From: Ophiosphaerella korrae
Lineage: Eukaryota > Ascomycota > Dothideomycetes > Pleosporales > Phaeosphaeriaceae
Reading direction: 5' to 3'
DNA length: 16,647 bases
Assembly: GCA_028456385.1 (NCBI GenBank)
Contig: JALNQF010000690.1
Span: forward strand, 1-16,647
In this document: positions 1-10,089 of the stretch, in pieces
Layout of the letters: every line of letters starts with the position of its first letter
Numbering within the stretch: the first letter of the stretch is position 1
The notes under the pieces: generated by a model
What the model was told of the DNA's origin: nothing
What the model saw: only the letters and a program-made list of their open reading frames with translations
Databases searched by the model: none
Translations under genes and position numbers: made by a program

Positions 1-125
1 TAAGTACTAGGTATATATACCTAGTAGCTTACTAAGCGCTAACTAAAAGTAGAAAGGTAGTTAAATATTAGTAAGTTTATAATATTAGTACGAAAATAAA
101 AGATATAAGAGATAACTCTCTTATA
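1..125 (-). repeat. Possible 3' LTR start of element A
   Basis: If the purine-rich tract at 126-140 (minus strand) is the polypurine tract of element A, the LTR should begin immediately after it on the minus strand, around 125, with a TG now read as TA, and run off the left end of the window. No second LTR copy is present to confirm this. The stretch also holds a 22-base perfect palindrome at 5-26 made of TA-rich sequence. This is a positional inference only. Confidence 0.25.
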
Positions 126-140
126 TATCTCTCTCCTTGT
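126..140 (-). other. Candidate polypurine tract of element A
   Basis: On the minus strand this reads as a run of A and G (ACAAGGAGAGAGATA). It is the most purine-rich minus-strand stretch downstream of the element A chromodomain, and LTR retrotransposons place such a tract directly before the 3' LTR to prime plus-strand DNA synthesis. The tracts of element 1 and element C have a similar composition. There is no independent LTR evidence here. Confidence 0.3.
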
Positions 141-790
141 AAAGAGTAAATTTTTAGAGCTTAAAAGAGGCTCTAATTAACTAATAATACCTATTAAGTA
201 GTAGTAGTAGTAGTTAGAGTTAAAGAAGTTAACTATTTTTAGAGTTAAAATCGTTATTTATAGAGTATAGAGCTAAAGTTTTTACTAATTTTAGTATAAA
301 ATTAAGACCTACGTAACTTCTATATATAAAATGTATTAACTATAAACTTTTTTCTACTACTTCTACTCTATACTAATAAAATTAAACTTAAAAGTATTTA
401 TATATAGTATAAGAGAAGGTAAAGTTAATACTACTAAGTAACTTAATAGTACTAGATCTCTATATAAGTACTTACTATAGATATAAGCTTTATAATAGGT
501 AGGTTTATTAATATAGGGGACCTAGTAAGCTTAATATTTATAAGTATTAAGGGGTAAGTAGCGTAGAGTAGCTCTAGCTAGGAATTTAGTAGCTAGTTAT
601 AAATTCTATAATAGTAAACTAGACCTACGCGTAACTAGTTATAAGAGAGCGTAGTAGTTATAGCTATAGTAGTAGAGTAGGCCCTAACCTAAAAAGAGTC
701 CTACACTTACTAGCTAAAGTAAACTATTCCTACTATTTTTATACTATAATTTAGCTTTAGCTAGTAGTAAAGTTTTTTAATTATACTTTA
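141..790 (-). other. Gene-free stretch, probably 3' part of element A
   Basis: This 650-base stretch lies between the tandem repeat behind the element A chromodomain and the candidate polypurine tract. I recognise no protein motif in it. By analogy with elements 1, B and C, which carry 630-660 bases between chromodomain and polypurine tract, it is probably the tail or 3' untranslated part of element A. It contains a short (AGT)6 run. Confidence 0.4.
197..214. repeat. (AGT)6 trinucleotide run
   Basis: Six perfect AGT units. On the minus strand these are ACT units. In this RIP background a former trinucleotide repeat with other bases cannot be excluded. No function is suggested. Confidence 0.8.
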
Positions 791-1160
791 GAGGGCCTTT
801 TTACGCCTACTAATAGCTAAGGTACTTTACTAGGTTATATCTTTATTAGGCTCTATTTTAGGTATATAGTTAGTATTTTAGGCTTCTCTAAGTAGTTCTA
901 GTAAAAGTTAAAGGTAGTAATTACGCTTTATAAAGGGCTTTTTTACGCCTATTAATAGTTTTAAGCTTATCTAAGTAGTTCTAGTAAAGGCTAAAAGTAG
1001 TAATTACGCCTTAGAAGAGCTTTTTTATACTTATTAGTAGGTTAAAATACTTTAATAGGTTATATCTTTATTAGAGCTCTATTTTTTTAGGTATATATAG
1101 AGTTAGTAGTTTAGCTTTCTCTAGGTAGTTCTAGTAAAAGTTAAAAGTAGCTTTATATTT
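791..1160 (-). repeat. Three-unit tandem repeat overlapping the chromodomain end
   Basis: Three diverged copies are seen: 791-932 (142 bases), 933-1014 (82 bases, lacking a middle segment) and 1015 to about 1160. Each starts with a GGGC or GAGC plus T-run block followed by TAC or ACGCC and an ATTAATAG-like stretch, and each ends with the shared block CTAGTAAAAGTTAAA or a close variant. The rightmost copy contains the minus-strand codons of the chromodomain C-terminus, so the repeat appears to have arisen by duplication of the end of the pol gene. Neither 142 nor 82 is divisible by three, so the copies do not keep the pol frame. Confidence 0.8.
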
Positions 1161-1285
1161 TATAAATTCTTCTACTAGCTCTTATATAGGTTTATTATAT
1201 CTAGTCTAGTAAACTAAGTAGTACTATCTTATATATTTTCTATACTCTTTAAAGCGTATATCTAAGATAGCTTCTACTAGGTATT
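1110..1285 (-). pseudogene. Element A chromodomain remnant
   Basis: In the same minus-strand frame as the integrase, the peptide begins with a V-E-A-I-L-D-like segment, then Y-L-V followed by a stop at a Trp position, then P-I-stop-E matching the P-T-W-E block of chromodomains. Chromodomains at the integrase C-terminus of chromoviruses bind methylated histone H3 and steer insertion into heterochromatin. The domain runs into the tandem repeat at its C-terminal end. The assignment rests on motif order and position after the integrase. Confidence 0.65.
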
Positions 1286-3534
1286 CTTTATATACGCTAC
1301 TAGTTTCTTTATTAGTAATAATAATAGAAATTAGCTATAGTAGGTTTTAATCTAGTAAAAGCTTTTAATCTCTAGAGTATAAGAGTTTTAGAGAGAAAAC
1401 TAAGAATACGCCTTTACTTAGTATTTCTTAGAGTAGTACTAGCTTATATACTCTACTATTATAGATAACTCTCTTAATAAGGTATAAGCTTACCTATTAG
1501 TAGTCTAATTTTAGAGTTAGCTAAGTAGTTCTCTAATTAGCTATACTAATATAAGCTTAGTTACTAACTTTATATACTAGTCTACTTTAGTAAGAAGTAT
1601 TAGCTTAAGCTACTTACTTTTATTATACTTAGAGTATTTTTTCTTTAAAGTAAGCTACTAGGTTACTATAAGTATTAAGTAGCTTATTAGCTTATATACG
1701 TTAGTTATATTAAGCTAAGTTTAGTTAATCTTTATTATTTTTACTAAAATATATACTACTATAAAAGTAATACTCTAGATCTATAAGAAATAGAGTTATC
1801 TTAATAGATATATTAATAGTATTATTAACTTAGAACTTAGCTACGTATAGCTAAGCTACTTAGTTATCTTACGTATTGTTAATATATTACCTTAGAAAGA
1901 TCTCTAAGGCTTAATTTACTTACTTAGTTTAGCTATTAGTTTTTAGGTAGTAAGTAATTAAAAGCTTTTATATAATATAGAGGCGTTTATATATATAGTA
2001 CTAAAACTAGCTAATAAAAGTTATCTCTTTATTAGATATAATATTTATTAGAACTCTATAAAGCTTAAAAATAGATATAAAATATTAAGTAGTTTCTTTA
2101 GGTTTTATAAACTTATAGAAGAAGAAATAGTATCTTTTTATAAAGTAGTAGTAAATTACTAAGATATATTTATAAATCTAGCTACTATTTTTACTAGCTA
2201 GTAAGGCTTAAATATAGTCTACTAAGATATTAGTCTAGAGTATATAAGGAATTAGTATAAGTTAGAAGTAACTAAGTTTACTATCTTATAAGTTCTTTAT
2301 ATAGTAGTAGATTAAGTATATATTATAAAATTACTTAATAGCTTAAAGTATCTTAAGCTAATAATAGTACTTATATATTAGATATAGCGTACTATAAAGT
2401 CTTTTATAGCTTACTAACTAATAGTTATAGTATAAATTAAAGATTTAGTAGTATAGATAAGTATTTAAAGAGATATATAGACGCGTTTTATTAACCTAGA
2501 AGTACTTTTCTTTTTCTAATCTAGTAAAGCTAATATTAGTATATAAGAAGTAGTATCTTACTTTATAGAAGGCTTTTAATAGTTTTTATTATCTACTATC
2601 TATAGTAGTAAATATAGCTTAGGCTACGTAGTCTTCTAAGTATACTATATCTAGTAATTCTTCTATTAGGTATAGGTTAATAATATATAGTAAGAGTTCT
2701 AAGTCTAGTTTTTTATTATAAAGTAGTAGAAAATCTTCTAGTAAGTTTACTAATTTAGGTTTTATTTCTATAATATAGTAAAGGTAGGTATATACTATAG
2801 TAGCTTATTCTAGTATAAATTTATCTAGCTTTTATAGGTCTATAAAGCTTAGAGTAGAAATTACTATATCTAGTATAGGTTTTATACCTAGAGCTAGGAC
2901 TTAAAGGCTTAAGATAATTTAGTTAGCTCCTAATACTTATAGATTAGAATTATCTATAGAGTAATTCTATAGTTAGTAGCTTAGGGCGTCTATAACTTTA
3001 TTTATATTACTAGGTATATATTTAATATAGAAATTAAATTAGGATAGAAATAATAACTAGTAGGCCTAGTAGTAATTAAGCTTTTTAGTTATTATAAAGG
3101 TTTCTAAATTATAGTAGTCTATTATAACGTAGATTATATATAGACTACTTATAAGCTCTAGTTTCTATTCTTTAAATACTTAGATTATAGCTATAAGTTC
3201 TAGGTTATAGATATTATAATTATATTCTACTAGAGTATATTTTTTTAAAAAGAAGCTAACTAGCTATTAAATTCTATCTTAGTTTAGTTAGCTTATTACT
3301 CTACCTAAAGCCTATCTAGAAGTATTAGGTTAGATATAGATTAGTTTTAAAGAGTTAAAGTAAAGTAAGACTACTTTTAGTTAAAAAGTAGCTTTTAGTT
3401 TATTAAAAGTATCTATATATTTTTAAGTAATTATAAAAAGCTTATACTAAGCCTTTTTAAGAGGTAGCTTATCTTCTTTAGTAAGTTTAGTAATAACTTT
3501 AGACTTAATTAACTTAGTAAGTAGTAAGGCAAGG
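1110..3534 (-). pseudogene. Element A pol remnant (RNase H, integrase, chromodomain)
   Basis: The minus-strand frame is the same throughout. From 3534 it enters the region between RT and RNase H, then RNase H, ending with the D-A-L-S motif at 2979-2990. The integrase follows: an HHCC-like region whose His and Cys are read as Tyr, a core with the first Asp intact (GAC, 2217-2219), the second Asp changed to Asn (AAT, 2031-2033) and the Glu changed to Lys (AAG, 1923-1925), with exactly 35 codons between the last two. A region resembling the N-N-H...P-F motif and the GPF/Y-type segment precedes the chromodomain. In-frame TAA/TAG occupy Gln and Trp positions. The protein was part of a Pol polyprotein for reverse transcription and integration; it is dead. 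The 5' end is lost at the junction with element 1. Confidence 0.8.
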
Positions 3535-3966
3535 TGTTACAATAGTAATAAGAGAAATCGAGATAGAACTAATTAATCTTAACTTAGATACTAACGAAGT
3601 ATAGGACGAGTAGGGTAATAACCTAGATTAGGAAATATATTATAATTTAAATACGTAAGACGCAAAGTAATCTATAAATATATATAATAGATTAAAGTAA
3701 TCTATAAATACGTATAATAGATTAGAGTAATTTATAAGGTTATATAAATAGATTAGTAAAGGTATATAGTTAATAGAAATATATATTATTAAGATAGTAT
3801 TAGTAATCTAATCTCTAACTTAGAATACTAATACTTAACATTATATATACAAATTAACTATTATTCCTAGTTATTACTAATTATAACACGAGCTTTTACT
3901 ATTACCTCTTAATCTACTAATACTATAAAGGATTATTAGGAAGTTAACCTTAGTAACTCTATTATA
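3535..3966 (+). repeat. 5' LTR of element 1
   Basis: It starts TGTTACAATAGTAA and ends CTCTATTATA, where the last TA is the expected RIP product of the canonical CA. It matches 10090-10491 over its length. The 30-base difference in length comes from one extra copy of an internal repeat. The differences I could align by eye are nearly all transitions (about 28, with one transversion). I could not recognise a tRNA primer binding site directly downstream, probably because RIP has altered it. Confidence 0.93.
3664..3754 (+). repeat. Triplicated 30-base repeat in the 5' LTR
   Basis: Three tandem units start at 3664, 3694 and 3724 (30, 30 and 31 bases), each beginning RAAGTAATYTATAA or similar and ending ATAGATT. 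The 3' LTR has only two units. Repeats at this place in an LTR often lie in the promoter part, but no function can be shown here. Confidence 0.85.
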
Positions 3967-3967
3967 C

Positions 3968-5110
3968 CTTACTAATTTAGTTATTAAGAGAAGTAAAGCG
4001 TAAGTAGCGTATAGTCTAGATAATATAATAGTAGAAAGTTTAACTAAAAAAGTAACTAAAGTACCTATAAGTAGTTATAAGTTAGATAATATAGTATAGA
4101 AAGTAATTAGAGAATATATAAACAACCTAATCTTAGAAAAAAAAGATATAAAGATAGTAATTAACGCTTTAAAAACGTAGAATAAAGAACTACAAGATTA
4201 CTTAAAATAAAATAAAGTATAAATTAAAGCTATTATTAAAGAATAGAACTAAATAGAACTAATTACTTAACGCTTAGAGATAAGTATAATAAAGAAACCT
4301 CTAAAGATACTTATACTTAAGGAATTTAATAGAATAAGAGAGAAACTAAGACTCTTTATAGCTTTAGTATAAATCTAGATAGATATATAAGTACTATACT
4401 TTAATATAAAAGAAAAGAAGGTAATATATATAAGAATATACTTTAAAGAAGATATAATAAAATAGTTTAAACTTTACTAAATAGATTATATAATATATAC
4501 CCTAATAATATAGAAAGATAAAATAAGAGCTATCTTTAGAAGTTATAAATACTTTACTAAACAAATAAGAGTAGTATTTAGGGATATAGATATTACCTAA
4601 TAAGCTAAGGAAAGGCTAGAGAAGCTTATATAGAATAAAAGTATTCTAGAATATATATAATAGTTTAAATAGCTATTATAAAATATAGAATAAAATAAAT
4701 TAGATCTAATATTATAATTTAAATAAGGACTAAACTTAAAAATCTAATATAAGATAATTTATATAGAAATACTAAGAATACTAGAAACTCTAAAATAATA
4801 GGTAATATAAATTAATAATAATCTTTAAGAATAGAAAAAGAATAAATATAGAAGATCTACCTAGAACTATAATAAGGAGGACTCTATAATCTTTAATACT
4901 AATAAAAAGAAAAAGAAAAAAAAGAATAAAGACTTTCTATATATTAATTATAGTAAACTAGGCTACTACGTAAAAGACTACTAATTAAAATAGAAGAAAG
5001 ATATAGTATATTATAAATATAAGAAACTAGAATACTTTATAAAAGATTATAGAAGTAAGGATCCTAAAAAAGATAAAGAAGCCTAGTTAAAGATAACTAA
5101 AAGTAAAAAG
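3968..5110 (+). pseudogene. gag: Element 1 gag remnant with two zinc knuckles
   Basis: This encoded the structural Gag protein that forms the virus-like particle and binds element RNA. A retrotransposon-type Gag core lies around 4400-4750. Two CCHC zinc knuckles follow: C-x2-C-x4-H-x4-C spacing at 4940-4981, with a conserved Gly before the His position, and again at 5009-5050. In both, all Cys and His positions are now TAT or TAC (Tyr), exactly what TGY to TAY and CAY to TAY changes give. A Lys-rich run precedes the first knuckle. Gln and Trp positions are stops. No ATG remains; an ATA near 4020 may be the former start but this is not decidable. The frame continues into pol without shift. Confidence 0.88.
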
Positions 5111-6170
5111 GAAGTACTAAAAGTATAAGCTAAACCTTAAGAAAAAGTAGCTAGAAGTAAAGAATTATAGTATATAATACTCTATTAGACCTTTTATTAT
5201 AAAGATAACTACTATATATATTATTTTAGTAAAGAGAGAGTAAGATAGTTCTTATAGAAGAATAGAGTAGTAGTAATAAAAGAAAGAATAAAAGTATAGC
5301 TAGAAAAAATAGTATATATAATAGAACTACTAGTAGAAGACCTAAAAAGAGAAGAGCTCTAGACTCTATTAATTTAGGCTAAAGGACTAGTACTAGATAA
5401 AGAGACTACTATAGCTTCTTCTAAAAGATAGTAAAGAAATAAGAAGTAAGTTAAAATAAAAGGTATAAAGTATACCTAACTAGATATATATAGCTATAAT
5501 AGCTATATAATAATAGATAAAGAAGAATAAAATAAAATATAGAAATTTATTTAGAAATACTTACTAGTTATAAGTATAGAGGAGACGTATATAGACTAGA
5601 AAGAATATAATCTTAGAGTAATAAAGTTTATAATATTCTAATAATAGATAGAATAATATACAGTTGTAGTAAGAAAAATACCTATATAGAGAGAGTAGTA
5701 ATATCTTATAAAAAAGATAAAATAGATTAATAAAGCTTATATACTATAAGTACTAGTAATATACTATATCCTAATAATAATAGGACTTAGTATAGACAAG
5801 TACTAAGATAGAGACAATAAGAGAATAGATCTAGAATATCTAGTATATCTAGAAATTATATAGGTATTATATCTAAATATATATTACTACTTATATAGAG
5901 AAGAGAAAGTATAAAACTATATATAGCTAAAATAAGGATATAACTATATAAGAGTAATCCTAAAATAAGAAATTAAAGGTTATAAAATAATATAGATTCC
6001 TAATAAAGAATATATATTAATTAGACTAGGACTAAAGTTATTAAAAGAAAACATTAAAGAAATATAATTATAGTATAAGTATATATATAATAAATATCTA
6101 AAATATAAAAACTATAAGTGTAAAATAAGATAATAGCTCTAAAAGAATAAATAATTTAAAGAAAGACCTA
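5111..6170 (+). pseudogene. Element 1 gag-pol linker region
   Basis: About 350 codons between the second zinc knuckle and the protease, in the same frame. I do not recognise a named domain. Near 5183-5250 there is a cluster of Tyr codons and Trp-position stops (for example 5186 stop, 5195, 5210 and 5219 Tyr) that could be a former Cys/His group. A second dense cluster of Tyr codons at 6074-6113 ends with an intact Cys codon (TGT, 6119-6121) just before the protease. These may be original Tyr or former Cys/His; the sequence alone cannot separate them. Confidence 0.5.
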
Positions 6171-6540
6171 AGTAAGAAAAGCTATAAGGTATATTAGGCT
6201 TATACGTTATAAAAATAAGTATATACTAAAGAAAGAAAGTATAAATTATAATTAATAGTAGAGCTATAATAAACTGTATATTAAAGAAGTTTATAGAAAT
6301 ACAAGGAATATACTATATAAGAAAGAAGTACTCTTAATAATTAAGTATAATTAAAGGAAAACTATTCTAAAAACCTATTAGGTTTAAAATAGTTCTCTCT
6401 ATACTAGAACTAAAAGAGATAATAATTAAGAATATAGTTATAGATATAATAACAATTAATAATAAATAATATATAATTCTAAGAATACTATAGTTATAGA
6501 TAACAATCCTAAAGATTAATTAGAGAATAAGAAAAATTAA
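6171..6540 (+). pseudogene. Element 1 aspartic protease remnant
   Basis: The retropepsin-like protease cleaves the Gag-Pol polyprotein. The active-site region at 6251-6265 reads I-N-S-R-A, the expected RIP product of the family motif D-S/T-G-A: Asp to Asn and Gly to Arg. An intact Cys codon (TGT) lies a few codons later. Downstream hydrophobic segments fit a retropepsin fold, but I see no second motif with confidence. The frame is continuous with gag and RT. Confidence 0.75.
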
Positions 6541-6739
6541 CTACTATAAAATAGGTATATTAAAAGCTAATATAAGTACCTATAAAGGAGAATTCCTAGA
6601 AGAATATAAAAAATATAAAAAATAGCTTATAGAACCTAAAGACTACCTTCTAGAATATTAGCTATAGGACTTAGTAATAGACTTAGAAGAAGAAAAAGAT
6701 ATAAGATAGAGCCTAGTCTATAGAAAGATAGAAGAAGAA

Positions 6740-7940
6740 TCTAAAATTAAATAAATATTTATTAAGAATATAATAAGAAAAAGATAGATATAAGAATCTA
6801 AATCCTTAGTAGTATATAGATTTATATTTATAGATAAGAAAAGAATAAATAAAAAAAGACCTTATATAGATTTTAGAAAAACTAATATAATTATAAGTAA
6901 GAACTAATACCCTTTACTATAAATTAATAAAATATAAAATAAGCTATAGAAAGTAAAAATCTTTATAAAACTAGATATCTAAAACGCTTACTACTAAATT
7001 AGAATTAAGGAAAGTAATAAATAGAAAATAGCGTTTAGAATATAATATAGACTATTTAAATACTTAGTTATACCTTTTAGCTTAATAAATATACTAGTAG
7101 CCTTTTAAGAAAGAATTAATATAGTACTAAGAGAATACTTAAATATATTTATATTTATATACCTAGATAATATCCTTATATTCTTAGAAATAGAAGAAGA
7201 ATATATATAATATATATATAAAGTACTAGAAAAACTAGTAGAGATTAAACTATTTTTTAAAATAAGAAAATATAAGTTCTATATAAAAAAAATAGATTTC
7301 CTTAGATTTATTATTAAACTAGGAAAAATTAAGATTAACTTAGAAAAAATTAAGTTAATTAATAAATAGCTAATACTAAAGAACCTAAAAGAAGTATAAT
7401 AATTTTATAGGTTAGTAAACTTCTATAAGAAGTTAATAGTAAGATAGTCTAAAGATATAGAACTAATAACTAGACTTATAAAGAAAGATATACTATTTAA
7501 ATAGATTAAAAGAAAGTTTATAGAAAACCTAGTTATTAGAATATATAACCTAGACCTACTAGTAATAGTAAAAATAGACGCGTCTAACTTAGTCTATAGA
7601 ATAGTACTAATATAAGAAGATCTAAAGACTAAATAAGAATATTTAGTTAAATACTTTTCTAAGAAAATAAAACTAGTAGAGCTTAACTACTTAATTTATA
7701 ATAAAGAGATACTAGTAATCTATAAAGTATTTAAATAATAGAGAGTATATTTATAAGAAGTAAAATACTAAACAAAAGTCTATATAGACTATAAGAATCT
7801 TATAAGATTTATAATAAATAAAGACTTATTATAACGCTATATAAAATAGTAAGAATTTCTATTAATATTTAACTTAGAGATTATATATATAAAAGGGAAA
7901 GATAACTAATTTATAGACGCCCTTAGTAAAAGACTAGACT
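6740..7940 (+). pseudogene. Element 1 reverse transcriptase and RNase H remnant
   Basis: RT begins near 6740; a P-Y-I-D-F-R-K block typical of Ty3/Gypsy RT lies near 6860, K-L-D-I follows near 6970, and a P-F-S-L-I-N-A-like block starts at 7073. The catalytic Y-L-D-D box is at 7160-7171 and now reads Y-L-D-N: the last Asp codon is AAT. Downstream is an RNase H domain with a D-A-S block near 7577, a Y-F-S-K-K-I-like block near 7660 and the closing D-A-L-S at 7916-7927. These enzymes copied element RNA into DNA and removed the RNA strand. Stops at Gln and Trp positions and the damaged catalytic box make it inactive. Confidence 0.92.
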
Positions 7941-8139
7941 TATAAGAAAAAGTAAATATAATAGGTATAGTCTTAATTAAGAATAAAGATAGATACTTAG
8001 TCTTAAATATACTAAAAATAGCTATAATACTTAAGAGAAAGAGTAGCGCACTAGATAAATAGATTTAGAAAGAAATAGAAAAAGCTTCTAAAAAAATAAA
8101 AAAACTTAAAATCTAAGAAGGACTTATAAAAGCTTATAG

Positions 8140-8870
8140 GAGAACGTATATTCTAAAAAAGATATAAAGAGAATTTATATAATAATTTTATAAACTACTA
8201 GTATATAAGTACTAAAGTATTAATAAAACTCTAGATAGACTCTTATAGGACTATTATATTCTAAAAGTAAGATAACTAGTAATAGAAGTACTATAAGACT
8301 ATAAAGAATACTATAAAAATAAATATAGTAGATATATACCTTATAGAATACTATAACTAGTTAAAGTACTAGAATAACTATAGAAAGTTATTATAATAGA
8401 CTTTATTACAAAACTACTAAAGTCTAAAGATCTAATATTAGGAGTTAAATATAATAGAATCCTAATAATAGTAGATAAGCTTATAAAGTACTTATACTTT
8501 AGACTATATAAAGAAAAAAGTAAAATAGAAGTTACTATATACTAGGTTCTAATAACTATAATTAGCTAATATAGTATACTAGATAAAATTATTATAGATA
8601 GAGACGTATAATTTATATTAAAACTATAGAGAATAATAATAGTATAATTAGGAATATAATATATAATATTAATAGTATATTACTTATAAATAGATAGATA
8701 ATTAGAATAAATAAACTAGATAGTAGAATAGTACTTAAGATACTACCTTAACTATAACTAGAATAACTAGGTATAGCTACTACCTATAGTATAGTTCGTA
8801 TATAATAGTATAAAGAATATAGTAATAGGAGTTTTACTATTCTTTATAAACTATAGATTTAACTTTAACG
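8140..8870 (+). pseudogene. Element 1 integrase remnant
   Basis: The N-terminal HHCC zinc domain is recognisable by position, but all four ligands are Tyr: His at 8204 and 8210, Cys at 8300 and 8309. The rve core keeps its catalytic triad: Asp GAC 8399-8401, Asp GAT 8597-8599 (in I-I-D-R-D), Glu GAA 8705-8707 (in the block corresponding to Q-T-D-G-Q-T-E-R), with exactly 35 codons between the second Asp and Glu. The integrase inserts the cDNA into the genome. Despite an intact triad the frame is broken by many stops. Integrase of element C is clearly homologous over its full length. Confidence 0.92.
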
Positions 8871-9277
8871 TATATTAAATACTAAAATAAAAAGTATCTT
8901 AGTTTCTAAAAAGAGAAAACTTTGTAAATAGACTTAAAGATATATATAATTAATTAAGATAAGACGTAAAGTTCTTATATAACTAAATAGTAAAGTACTA
9001 TAATAAGAAATATAAAGAAGGACCCTAATTTAAAGAAAGAGGAAAAGTATAGTTAGTTAGAAAAAATATAAAAAGTAAATAACTAAGCTTAAAATTAGAT
9101 TACGTTAAGATAAGACTATATATAATTAAAAAGAAAGTTATACTAGTTGTATTTAAACTAAAGCTACTAAATAAGATAAGAATATACCTAACTTTTTACG
9201 TTATACTACTAGAGATAGTACTATAAAATATAAAACTACTAGTATATAAAGTAGATATATATAGAGAATAGAAAGAA

Positions 9278-9420
9278 TAGGAAGTTAAAAAAATCCTAGT
9301 ATACTAATTCTATAATAGTAGAAACTATTACTTAATAAGATAGATAAGTATAAATAAAAAAAGGTAACTATAGGAAGATATATAGAAACTAGAAGATAAC
9401 CTTAACTACTCTAAGAAACT
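9278..9420 (+). pseudogene. Element 1 chromodomain remnant
   Basis: In the same frame, the domain starts with a TAG at a Trp position (9278-9280) followed by E-V-K-K-I-L-V, then Y-Y-L-I-R and another TAG at a Trp position (9341-9343), then an L-E-D-N-L block. This is the chromodomain layout, with two aromatic-cage Trp codons turned into stops. The element C counterpart at 15085-15225 matches it almost codon by codon. The domain would have directed integration to histone-marked heterochromatin. Confidence 0.82.
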
Positions 9421-10075
9421 AAAAGAGTTCTAAAGTTAAAACCCTCTAGAGTACTTTATAGTAAATTAAGAAAATTAATAGTACTACTACTAGATAGAAA
9501 GGTAATAGAGACGCTTTATATAATAGGAGTAAAAGTAGACTTTATAATAGTATTAAAATTAAGCTTAGACTCTATAAAGATAGCTTATATAATAAACTTC
9601 TTATTATTTAAGGCTTTTATCTTATAGAGATAAACTAGGTAAGTATAATTTTCTACTTATATACTTAGAATCTAGTTACGTTCCTTTTTAGCTTCTATAA
9701 TCTATTTAGATAGTTTATTTTAAGTATAGTTAATAGCTCTCCCTATTATAAATAAGTATAGATACAAGAATAAGTATTATTAACCTATACTCTACTAGAG
9801 ATACACCTAAAAGGTTATAAGATAAATAAGTATTAGTATAAATATACGCTATATAAGCCTTACTATATTTTAAAGAAATATAATTTATAAAAGGATTTAA
9901 AGACTTATAATAAGAATAAGAGAATATTATAATACTATAACGTAATATATAATCTACTAATTAAAGATAATAAAGAGTAGACTTAGTAGGTATAAAGGAA
10001 GATAAAGAACTTAATATTAATAAAGAAACTAGGTTAATAACCTTAGCCCTAAGATAAAGAAACTAGGATCTACTT
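9421..10075 (+). pseudogene. Element 1 C-terminal tail of Pol
   Basis: About 210 codons continue in the pol frame after the chromodomain to the polypurine tract. There is no known domain. The part nearest the chromodomain, including a Y-Y-Y then stop then I-E-R block, is conserved in element C on the minus strand, which argues that this was protein coding at least in its first half. Whether the original stop lay earlier cannot be seen, because TGA codons would also have become TAA. Confidence 0.5.
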
Positions 10076-10089
10076 AGAGGAGGGGATAG
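10076..10089 (+). other. Polypurine tract of element 1
   Basis: A purine-rich tract (AGAGGAGGGGATAG) lies directly before the first base of the 3' LTR, where the plus-strand primer of LTR retrotransposons is expected. It is one of the few GC-richer spots in the window. A similar tract ending in GAATAG precedes the LTRs of element B and element C. Confidence 0.88.

Larger units (their letters stand above)
1..3534 (-). mobile_element. Element A: 5'-truncated Ty3/Gypsy chromovirus remnant
   Basis: Read on the minus strand this is the 3' part of a Ty3/Gypsy retrotransposon: RT-RNase H connection and RNase H (3534 to 2979), integrase (about 2600 to 1560), chromodomain (1285 to 1110), a tandem repeat (1160 to 791), then a non-coding-looking stretch and a possible polypurine tract and LTR start near 140 to 125. 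The domain order RNase H, integrase, chromodomain defines a chromovirus. Everything upstream (gag, protease, RT core) is missing because the 5' LTR of element 1 abuts at 3535, and the missing part does not reappear beyond element 1. Residual CpA/TpG is extremely low (about four in 3.5 kb), so it is among the oldest or most RIP-exposed layers. Confidence 0.8.

Noticed and set aside
5..26. A 22-base perfect palindrome near the left edge
   Set aside because: It is built from TA, CTAG and GGTATA blocks that are common in this TA-rich sequence, and no terminator or binding-site context is visible.
3967..3990. tRNA primer binding site after the 5' LTR
   Set aside because: The sequence after 3966 does not resemble the end of a tRNA complement that I can recognise; RIP may have erased it.
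3968..10075. A ciliate-like genetic code with TAA/TAG as Gln, which would open the gag-pol frame
   Set aside because: Stops also sit at Trp positions, Cys and His are replaced by Tyr, ATG is missing and TpG/CpA are depleted in non-coding LTRs as well. RIP explains all of this; recoding does not.
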